A program made the translations under genes and the position numbers. This document shows positions 1-5,186 of a stretch of 8,433 nucleotides of DNA, piece by piece. The notes below the pieces were generated by a model. The model was not told the origin of the DNA and made no database searches. It worked only from the letters and a program-made list of their open reading frames with translations. This DNA comes from Syntrophales bacterium (lineage in GTDB: Bacteria > Desulfobacterota > Syntrophia > Syntrophales > UBA2251), in the NCBI GenBank assembly GCA_023230905.1, contig JALNWL010000106.1:1-8433 (forward strand), given 5' to 3'. Within the stretch, counting starts at the first letter, position 1. Each line of letters opens with the position of its first letter.

Positions 1-1
1 G

Positions 2-250
2 ATCAATGAAGCCTTTGCTTCTCAGGCGCTGTATTCGATCCGTGAAATCGGTATCGAAGACCGTCTGAAGGCGGGCGACATCAACCCGAACGGCGGCGCC
101 ATCGCCCTGGGGCATCCCCTGGGGGCGACGGGTGCGAAGCTCACGGCGCAGTTGCTGCACGAACTGAAACGCCGCAAGGCGAAACGCGGCATCGTCTCCA
201 TGTGCATCGGCGGCGGCATGGGCGCGGCAGCGATCTATGAAATGCTGTAA
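2..250 (+). CDS. Thiolase (acetyl-CoA C-acyltransferase), C-terminal part only
   Basis: Partial gene; the 5' part lies outside the window. The visible 82 codons carry the hallmarks of the thiolase C-terminal domain: an NEAFA segment at the start, then NPNGGAIALGHPLGATGA, whose GHP histidine is an active-site residue in the family, and near the end CIGGGMGAA, whose cysteine acts as the proton-shuttling base. Thiolases join or cleave acyl-CoA and acetyl-CoA in beta-oxidation, or condense two acetyl-CoA to acetoacetyl-CoA, in the cytoplasm. The fragment cannot separate these substrate classes. It ends in TAA at 248-250 and is followed 34 bases later by a strong terminator, so it is the last gene of its transcription unit. 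Both catalytic motifs are intact, so there is no sign of decay. Confidence 0.93.
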   Translation: MNEAFASQALYSIREIGIEDRLKAGDINPNGGAIALGHPLGATGAKLTAQLLHELKRRKAKRGIVSMCIGGGMGAAAIYEML

Positions 251-284
251 AAAGAAACCCTGATCGAATCGAGGCAGGAAGTGG

Positions 285-316
285 GGCCGGCGGCGCAGAC
301 CGCCGGCCTTTTTTTT
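285..316 (+). terminator. Rho-independent terminator after the thiolase gene
   Basis: A perfect 9-bp GC-only stem (285-293 GGCCGGCGG with 300-308 CCGCCGGCC) around a 6-base loop is followed at once by eight T residues (309-316). It closes the thiolase transcription unit and insulates the tRNA gene downstream. Confidence 0.95.
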
Positions 317-380
317 GCGTGCAGATAATGCACGGCATACCGCCCCTGAGGTCGAACGGCGTGGGAATCCGCTTTTTTTC

Positions 381-409
381 TTGAAAACGGTCAGGGGATG
401 CGATATAGG
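381..409 (+). promoter_or_regulatory. Sigma-70-type promoter of the tRNA-Val gene
   Basis: TTGAAA at 381-386 matches five of six bases of the -35 consensus. TATAGG at 404-409 matches four of six of the -10, and the spacer is the ideal 17 bp. Transcription would begin near 416, a few bases before the mature tRNA 5' end at 423. The preceding terminator ends at 316, so an independent promoter is expected here. Confidence 0.6.
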
Positions 410-422
410 AAACACCCAGCAG

Positions 423-497
423 GGGCGGTTAACTCAGCGGGAGAGTGCTACCTTCACACGGTAGAAGTCACTGGTTCAATCCCAGTACCGCCTACCA
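423..497 (+). tRNA. tRNA-Val, anticodon CAC
   Basis: A complete cloverleaf can be drawn by hand. The acceptor stem GGGCGGT (423-429) pairs with ACCGCCT (487-493), with one G-U pair at the base. The D stem is ACTC/GAGT (432-435, 443-446). The anticodon stem is CTACC/GGTAG (448-452, 460-464) around loop TTCACAC, placing CAC at 455-457. The variable loop has five bases, and the T stem ACTGG/CCAGT (470-474, 482-486) encloses TTCAATC. Discriminator A494 and an encoded CCA (495-497) follow. CAC reads the valine codon GTG. The gene has its own promoter upstream and a terminator 34 bases downstream, so it is probably monocistronic. Confidence 0.95.
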
Positions 498-530
498 TGA
501 CATAGTCCGGTAACATCCGGTGCAGTACAA

Positions 531-557
531 AAACCCGTTAGAAATAGCGGGTTTTTT
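531..557 (+). terminator. Rho-independent terminator of the tRNA gene
   Basis: AAACCCGTTA (531-540) pairs with TAGCGGGTTT (545-554), with one G-T wobble, around a GAAA tetraloop. The T-run reaches 557. Its place 34 bases after the CCA end fits termination of the tRNA transcript. Confidence 0.88.
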
Positions 558-610
558 CTTGCCGTTCGTCCACCAACGTGCTATAAAATCCATAAGAATC
601 CGGCAATTAT

Positions 611-669
611 GGGGGCCGATTTGGGGCAAAAAGCCCCCAAAGAAAATCGCAAGCCCCCAAAAAGGGAGG
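611..669. repeat. G/C-tract repeats between the tRNA and the IS21 remnant
   Basis: The 11-mer AAGCCCCCAAA occurs twice in direct orientation, at 631-641 and 651-661, with start points 20 bp apart. The first copy also forms an imperfect hairpin with TTTGGGGC (620-627), with one bulged C. A further G-run (GGGGGCC) sits at 611-617. No convincing ORF lies between 558 and about 690. This could be binding sites or a recombination scar beside a tRNA gene; the function is unknown. Confidence 0.5.
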
Positions 670-689
670 AATGCAGCGAAGGATGGATG

Positions 690-785
690 ACCGTATCGGA
701 TCATCATCGCACCCTGTGGCAGAACGCCTTCAGCGTGGAGCGCCGGGATCTGTCGGTGTATGAGGAGGTGGCCCGATGCAACTGA
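690..785 (+). pseudogene. istA: Remnant of the istA transposase 3' end (IS21 family)
   Basis: The frame ending in TGA at 783-785 reads ...HRTLWQNAFSVERRDLSVYEEVARCN. This resembles the tail of IS21-family IstA proteins, which often end in a short SVE/SVQ-R-DLxxYD-like stretch. Its stop overlaps the istB ATG at 776, the usual istA-istB arrangement. The rest of IstA (several hundred residues with the DDE catalytic core) is missing upstream, where the sequence becomes the repeat region and the tRNA terminator. The left limit of the remnant is uncertain; 690 is only approximate. The identification rests mainly on position and a short weak match. Confidence 0.4.
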
Positions 786-1564
786 TCAGTCTGCTCGAGA
801 AGATGAAGATGGATCATCTGAGTCTTCAACTGGATGCGATTTGTGAACAGGCCGCCAAGAAGGACGTAGGTTATCGGGAGTTTCTGATGGACGCCCTGCA
901 GACGGAATGGAACGGCCGCCATCTCAAGGGGGTGGAAGCGCGTCTGAAGATTGCGCGCCTTCCCTGGGTGAAGACTCTGGAACAGTTTGATTTTGCCTTT
1001 CAGCCGAGCATCGACCGGAAGGTGATGCGGGAGCTTTCCGGGCTGGGCTTTGTAGAGCGGTGAGAGAACATCATCATCCTTGGGCCGCCCGGAGTGGGAA
1101 AGACCCATTTGGCCATCTCGCTGGGCGTAAAAGCGATCGAAGCGGGACATACGGCGCTGTTTCTGACTTTGGAATCCCTGATCACCCGTCTCACCCGGGC
1201 ACGCATGGAAAACCTGGTGGAGCGGCAATTGCAGCAATTTGTCTATCCCAGATTGCTGATCATCGATGAAATGGGCTATCTCCCCATGAACCGGGAGGAA
1301 GCAGGCCTCTTTTTCCGGCTCCTGACCCGGCGCTACGAAAAGGCCAGCACGATCATCACCTCGAACAAGAGTTTCGTGGACTGGGGAGAGATCTTCAACG
1401 ACCAGGTTCTGGCGACGGCCATTCTGGATCGCCTGCTTCATCATTGCACCACGCTCAACATCAAAGGGGAAAGTTACAGGCTCAAGGAGAAACGAAAAGC
1501 GGGAATGTTCGGCCCTCCTCCAAAGACCGATGAGGAAAAAGCCGAACCGGATAATCTACAATAA
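776..1564 (+). pseudogene. istB: istB, IS21-family transposition helper ATPase, broken by an in-frame stop
   Basis: IstB is the AAA+ ATPase that assists the IstA transposase and selects target DNA. One frame of 263 codons spans the whole protein at normal family length, but codon 96 (1061-1063) is TGA. Before it lies the IstB N-terminal region (MQLISLLEKMKMDHL... to GLGFVER). Directly after it the protein continues with ENIIILGPPGVGKTH, a Walker A motif (codons 103-110), then LLIIDEMGYLP, a Walker B (Asp164, Glu165), and TIITSNKSF with the ILDRLLHH segment near the C-terminus. Because frame and motifs are intact on both sides, a single nonsense change (for example CGA to TGA) is the simplest explanation. 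A GTG at 1094 could restart translation only inside Walker A, giving a non-functional product. The start at 776 overlaps the istA stop, as in intact elements. Confidence 0.88.
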
Positions 1565-1643
1565 CGCAACCGGCATTGAGGGGACATTTTATTCCGGCAA
1601 AAAGGGGGACAAAAAAGACCGGCGTTGACAAACCCGCTTGAGC

Positions 1644-3206
1644 TCACTGACCTGGGGGTAAGGCAAGCCGGAAACCAAGGAAGCTCTTGCGGACGCCCGG
1701 ATGGCTCCTGCCGCGAATCGCCGCGCGCGAACTGGCGGCATCGTAATTCCAACAGCCGCCGCGAAGGACGCGGTAGGAACCGGAAGACGGCCCCCCAGGG
1801 TTATCTCTGCCGCTATTTCTGTAAAAATCACTGCCATACCAATCATGACACCATTCCCAGACATTGCCGCTCATATCATAAAGCCCTAAACCATTGGGCT
1901 GTTTCCGGCCTACCGGATTGGTTTGGCTTCCGGAATTGTCTTTATACCAGGCCACGGTATCCACATCATTGCCGCCTGCATACTTCTCGCTCTTACCGCC
2001 TGATCTGGCTGCATACTCCCACTCCGCCTCCGTGGGCAGGCGATACTGCTTGCCGCTCTGACTGTTTAGTCTGCTGATGAATTGCTGGGCATCATTCCAG
2101 GATACCTGTTCCACCGGGCAGTTGTCGCCGCAGTTTTTGGAATAGGAGGGGTTATTCCCCATGATGTTTTGCCACTGGCCCTGCGTGACTTCGTATTTGC
2201 CGATGTAGAAATCATTTACGCAAACTTCATGGACCGGCTTCTCGTCACCGTCGCCATCTCCAAAGGTGTCTCCCATCCGATAGCAGCCGCCCTTGACAAA
2301 AACAAATTCCATTCCTGTGTCGGAATCGGTAATGGGACCGTCGCTCGGCGGCACCGGCGCTGGCGGCCGGGACATGGCATAGTCATGGCTGTCGGGGACA
2401 ACCTGTTCAGTATAATCCCGGTTGCCGGGCCGGAAATAGAAATGCCCGACCAGCGAGGACAATTCCCATGGTGTCTGCCCGGTCTCTTTCAACACCCGTT
2501 TGCGGACCTCCATGAAAACATCGCTGATGGTCAGTCCCGGTTTCGCGATGTTGTCAAGAAGGGCTTTTGTATAGGGGCTGTTTCTGCCTTTTCCATCCCT
2601 GGCAAGCTGGTTGGCGCCCGTGGAATAGGAAATAAAGGTGCCCGTCGGCGCGGCGCTGATGATGGCAAGGCCTCTTGAGGCGCTCCTGAATGTCCGGCCG
2701 AAGGGATTGTCCCGGCATGCATCGAGCAGGACAATGTTCATGCCGTTTTCGGCATTCTCCATCTCCGCAAGGATCATATCCGCATTGACGGCCTGAAACT
2801 TGACGTCCGTTTCTTTCTCCACGCGGGCGCCAACAGGGATGAGATAGTTGACGCCGCCGATTTGCATCCCGTGGCCGGCGTAGTAGAAAAGCCCCACGCC
2901 GCGGTTCCTCTTGAGCTTCCCGCCGAACTCCCTGATGGCATCTTCCATTGCCTGGTGGCCGGCATTGCGGTGTAGAGTGACATCGAATCCGACGCCCTTG
3001 AGCGCGGCTGCCATGTCTGCTGCGTCATTGACGGGATTCTTCAAGGGACCGGATCTGTAGGCGCTGTTGCCGATGACCAGAGCGGTGCGGTGTTCGACGG
3101 CCGGGGCGGGGCTTGCCAAGGCAGACAGCAGCAGGAGCGCTGACAGCAGGAAGGGCAAAAGAGGCGTCGGGAATCCGATCGGTTCGGTGGGGCTATGTCG
3201 CATCAT
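1644..3206 (-). CDS. Exported caspase-like (peptidase C14) protein with C-terminal FGE-sulfatase domain; possible DGR target
   Basis: A 520-residue protein. Residues 1-36 form a signal peptide: a short N-region, a Leu-rich core (PLLPFLLSALLLLSALA) and an APA cleavage site. Residues ~37-260 are a metacaspase/caspase p20-like domain starting RTALVIGNSAY, with both catalytic residues: His112 in YYAGHGMQ and Cys164 in LLDACRDNPF. A Pro-rich linker (~280-295) leads to an FGE-sulfatase/SUMF1 domain (~298-515) with GGCYRMGD, YIGKYEVTQGQW, RLPTEAEWEYAARSGG, GLYDMSGNVWEWC and RVLRGGCW...GFRLA. The paired cysteines that let true FGE make formylglycine are not evident in the RGGCW segment, so this is more likely a binding or scaffold fold than a sulfatase activator. 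The start was placed at 3206 because AGGGA (3212-3216) lies 5 bases before tandem ATGs. An in-frame ATG at 3266 would add 20 residues before the signal peptide without a clear Shine-Dalgarno. The gene is divergent from the PAS gene. Substrate and role are unknown. Confidence 0.88.
   Translation of the reverse strand: MMRHSPTEPIGFPTPLLPFLLSALLLLSALASPAPAVEHRTALVIGNSAYRSGPLKNPVNDAADMAAALKGVGFDVTLHRNAGHQAMEDAIREFGGKLKRNRGVGLFYYAGHGMQIGGVNYLIPVGARVEKETDVKFQAVNADMILAEMENAENGMNIVLLDACRDNPFGRTFRSASRGLAIISAAPTGTFISYSTGANQLARDGKGRNSPYTKALLDNIAKPGLTISDVFMEVRKRVLKETGQTPWELSSLVGHFYFRPGNRDYTEQVVPDSHDYAMSRPPAPVPPSDGPITDSDTGMEFVFVKGGCYRMGDTFGDGDGDEKPVHEVCVNDFYIGKYEVTQGQWQNIMGNNPSYSKNCGDNCPVEQVSWNDAQQFISRLNSQSGKQYRLPTEAEWEYAARSGGKSEKYAGGNDVDTVAWYKDNSGSQTNPVGRKQPNGLGLYDMSGNVWEWCHDWYGSDFYRNSGRDNPGGPSSGSYRVLRGGCWNYDAASSRAAIRGRSHPGVRKSFLGFRLALPPGQ
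1674..1772 (-). other. Candidate DGR variable region at the 3' end of the caspase/FGE gene
   Basis: This stretch encodes RVLRGGCWNYDAASSR, then AAIRGRSHPGVRKSFLG. DGR targets with this fold commonly show RVLRGGSWNNN...NRNNNPDNRNNNIGFR in the template version. At the matching positions the codons are TAC, GAT, AGT, ATT, GGC, AGC, CAT, GGC, GTC, AGC and TTC. All end in C or T, and each is reachable from AAC/AAT (or GAC) by changing adenines only. The AAG lysine codon at 1686-1688 does not fit. Conserved frame residues (W, R, P, GFRL) stay constant. No template repeat, reverse transcriptase or Avd is visible in the window, so the call is an inference from codon pattern and family knowledge. Confidence 0.45.
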
Positions 3207-3370
3207 CACCGTCCCTGGAATCATGAAAGCTGTTTTTCGAAAACTGGATGAGTCCATATAGCCCATTCATAGATTTAAAGCAAGGTCTCGGCGCTGTTTG
3301 TCACTGACACTCCTTCAAAAATGGATTGCCTTTCTACCATATTCATGCGAAATGCATCCGGGGGAAAGAA

Positions 3371-3401
3371 TGAACATGGTGATAAAATGGGGGTATATAT
3401 A
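3371..3401 (+). promoter_or_regulatory. Possible promoter of the PAS gene in the AT-rich divergent intergenic region
   Basis: TGAACA (3371-3376) and TATATA (3394-3399) are 17 bp apart, each matching four of six consensus bases. The 3207-3530 gap between the two divergent genes is clearly richer in A/T than its neighbours. GGGGTAT occurs twice around the -10 (3390-3396 and 3402-3408). For the minus-strand gene only a weak pair is seen, GTGACA (3299-3304) and TTTAAA (3274-3279) with an over-long 19-bp spacer. No terminator or RNA motif is recognised here. Confidence 0.3.
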
Positions 3402-3530
3402 GGGGTATCTCAAAAATTATCGTTCAATGAATACGCGTAATATCAAATAGATGAGCTGATTATTAGATAGACGCCCCAGCACCAGGCGACATTCAAGGTC
3501 ACAATGGGTTCGCAAGAGGGGAACCACCCG

Positions 3531-4814
3531 ATGAGCGCAAAACCCACACCGGAAGAACTGACGAAAAAAATCAAGCAGCTGGAAGATGAATTGAGGAAAG
3601 CCTTGGAGACCGCGGAGGCTTTGCGAGAAAGCGAGGCGAAGAACCGCCTCCTTTTGGAAAAGATGACCGACACGGTCTGGACGCTCGACATGAACATGAA
3701 ACCGACTTACGTGAGTCCGGCAACGGTTGAGGTCCTGGGGTACGCTCCGGAAGAAAGGTTGACGCAACATCTGTCTGAAATGGTGACGCCGGAAACGTAT
3801 GCACGGATCAGCGAACTGCTTGCCCGGGAACTTCAGAAGGAACGTGATGGGACAGGCGACCCCGACCGGACGATCCTGCTGGAGATGGAGTATTATCATA
3901 AGAAGGGCGGGACCGTCTGGCTCGAAAACAAGGTTCGCGCGATTCGCGCGGATGACGGCCGCATCGTCGGCATTCACGGGGTGTCGAGAGATATCACTCA
4001 GCGAAAAAGGACGGAGGAGGCGCTTCGGACGAGTGAAGAGCGATTTCGACAGATCTCAAACCTCATGACCGATATTATCTACTCCTGCGTGACCGATGCG
4101 CATGGTGTTTTTTCGATCGACTGGATGTCAGGGAACACCGAAACCATCACGGGCTATACGATTGACGAGATCAAGGCGCAATCCTGCTGGCAATTTCTGG
4201 TGACGGAAGAAGATCTCCCCCTCTTTGAGACGCATGTCACGGGACTGTCCCCGGGGCAGTCGATGTCGGTCGATCTTCGCATTCGCCATAAGGACGGGAT
4301 GATCTCCTGGCTGACTTCTCATGCTGAATGTATCGAAGATGCCAAGTTCCCGGAAAGGCGCCGTCTCTACGGCGGGTTGGTGGACGTCACGAACCGCAAA
4401 CAAACCGAGGAGGCCCTGAAGAACGCGAACAGCCAACTTGAAGCGGCCAATCGGGAACTGGGGCATGCCTATGCCTGGATGCGGGACAAGAAGGACCAAT
4501 TGAAGCGCCAACTAGTCCGGGAAGAGATGGGAATCCTGTTGGACACCGGTGGATCGATCGAAGGCGTTTCGGAGAAGGTCATGGAGTATCTTGGAAAATC
4601 GCGCGATAAGCTGATCGGCCAAGGCATACGGGAATTGATCAAGGAAGAGTACCACGACGACTTCTTCCGGGCGTTGCGGCAGGCCTGGATGGGACCGTCC
4701 GACGATGTCTTCGTTGAATTTCTCGACGTCCGGGACAGGGCGAAGATTTTCGATGTGAAGCTGACACGGATGACCCTGTCCGGCGCCCGGCTCGTCCTGA
4801 TGACGCTCCGCTGA
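3531..4814 (+). CDS. Multi-PAS sensor protein without an output domain
   Basis: A 427-residue soluble protein. An N-terminal helical or coiled segment (~5-35, TPEELTKKIKQLEDELRK) leads into PAS1 (~36-157), which ends with the PAC-like GIHGVSRDITQRKRTEEAL. PAS2 (~164-291) ends GGLVDVTNRKQTEEAL. A long coiled coil (~292-332) precedes PAS3 (~333-427), which closes the protein at RLVLMTLR. PAS domains bind small ligands or cofactors, or mediate dimer signalling. Here no histidine kinase, GGDEF, EAL, HTH or transmembrane part follows, and none is found in other frames downstream up to 5072. It may act through a partner or be the stub of a longer sensor. The start at 3531 has a good Shine-Dalgarno (AGAGGGG, 3515-3521, 9-base gap). 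An ATG at 3504 with a weaker AAGG site would add nine residues. The ligand cannot be predicted. Confidence 0.85.
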   Translation: MSAKPTPEELTKKIKQLEDELRKALETAEALRESEAKNRLLLEKMTDTVWTLDMNMKPTYVSPATVEVLGYAPEERLTQHLSEMVTPETYARISELLARELQKERDGTGDPDRTILLEMEYYHKKGGTVWLENKVRAIRADDGRIVGIHGVSRDITQRKRTEEALRTSEERFRQISNLMTDIIYSCVTDAHGVFSIDWMSGNTETITGYTIDEIKAQSCWQFLVTEEDLPLFETHVTGLSPGQSMSVDLRIRHKDGMISWLTSHAECIEDAKFPERRRLYGGLVDVTNRKQTEEALKNANSQLEAANRELGHAYAWMRDKKDQLKRQLVREEMGILLDTGGSIEGVSEKVMEYLGKSRDKLIGQGIRELIKEEYHDDFFRALRQAWMGPSDDVFVEFLDVRDRAKIFDVKLTRMTLSGARLVLMTLR

Positions 4815-4988
4815 GTATCCTTCCTTTGCCATAACGAATAATTCCGCTGAATTCCGCAAGAGCTCGCATCTCGGTGATGCGACGACATCCTCGCAGGAGG
4901 CACGCAACACTTCCCGATATCAAACTCCCCAAAATCTTGAGCCGGCACAACACCAGCAGCAGGCATCCGTTTTTTCAGTCATTTTGTC

Positions 4989-5016
4989 TTGACAACACGG
5001 GGCAGGGTGGTATGCA
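4989..5016 (+). promoter_or_regulatory. Promoter candidate upstream of the acyl-CoA synthetase gene
   Basis: A perfect -35 hexamer TTGACA (4989-4994) is followed after 16 bp by TATGCA (5011-5016). TG stands one base upstream (5008-5009), giving an extended -10. Transcription would start near 5023, about 150 bases before the synthetase start, and would include the small ORF at 5073. Confidence 0.5.
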
Positions 5017-5020
5017 TACC
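5009..5020. promoter_or_regulatory. 12-bp perfect palindrome over the -10 element, possible operator
   Basis: GGTATGCATACC is its own reverse complement and covers the whole putative -10 hexamer (5011-5016). A dimeric repressor bound here would block the promoter. A 12-bp palindrome is expected about twice by chance in a window this size, so only its position makes it notable. No regulator gene lies beside it. Confidence 0.3.
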
Positions 5021-5072
5021 GAAATCGAAATGACCGATGCCACTGAGATTTCGCCTTACATTCAAAGGAAGG

Positions 5073-5186
5073 ATGGCAATCGTTTTCAAACAACTCAGGG
5101 ACAGTGAGTCGTTCAAGCGTTGGATGACCGACACGGTCTTCAGGCTGACCTACGAAACGAGAAGGGAGGGAGCCATTGGTGTTTGA
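5073..5186 (+). CDS. Possible 37-residue small protein or leader peptide overlapping the synthetase start
   Basis: ATG at 5073 sits behind AAAGGAAGG (5064-5072), a Shine-Dalgarno-like run set unusually close to the ATG. It opens a 37-codon frame starting MAIVFKQLRDSESFKRWM that ends in TGA at 5184-5186, past the synthetase start codon at 5176/5179. Such an overlap could couple translation of the two. About two thirds of its third codon positions are G or C, compatible with coding. The product is charged, without a signal peptide or membrane segment, and is not recognised. It shares MTDTV and a 17-base DNA match with PAS1 of the upstream gene. It may be a real small gene, a leader, or a gene remnant. 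Confidence 0.3.
   Translation: MAIVFKQLRDSESFKRWMTDTVFRLTYETRREGAIGV

Larger units (their letters stand above)
690..1630 (+). mobile_element. 5'-truncated, inactive IS21-family insertion sequence
   Basis: The element holds the istA scrap, the interrupted istB and a right end. After istB come three units beginning CCGGC: CCGGCATTGAGGGGACATTTT (1570-1590), a similar CCGGC-AAAAA-GGGGGACAAAA unit (1594-1614) and CCGGCGTTGACA (1619-1630), spaced about 24-25 bp. Repeated terminal transposase-binding sites are typical of IS21-like ends. The terminal TTGACA (TGTCAA read inwards) puts the border near 1630. No left end or target duplication is visible. Lacking the IstA catalytic domain and an open istB, it cannot move on its own. 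Confidence 0.75.
4815..5072. other. Intergenic region between the PAS and acyl-CoA synthetase genes
   Basis: No convincing gene is seen here. Just after the PAS stop there is a perfect 7-bp stem (TCGCATC 4864-4870, GATGCGA 4876-4882) with a 5-base loop but no T-run, so it is at best a weak terminator or structural element. Further on lie a promoter candidate and a palindrome, listed separately. A 31-codon ORF from the ATG at 5012 lies over the -10 and is not supported. Confidence 0.5.

Noticed and set aside
492..707. A 71-codon minus-strand frame over the tRNA end and repeat region
   Set aside because: It runs into the tRNA gene and terminator, is built from the G/C-tract repeats, and resembles no known protein.
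1061..1063. Selenocysteine read-through of the istB TGA
   Set aside because: IstB proteins are not known selenoproteins, no cysteine is expected at this position, and no convincing SECIS hairpin follows directly; a nonsense mutation in a decayed IS is simpler.
704..1444. A 246-codon minus-strand frame across istB
   Set aside because: It lies antisense to an unmistakable IstB with Walker motifs, and no recognisable protein feature is present.
2082..2678. A 198-codon plus-strand frame inside the caspase/FGE gene
   Set aside because: It is a shadow of the minus-strand gene, with no motifs and no supporting ribosome binding site.
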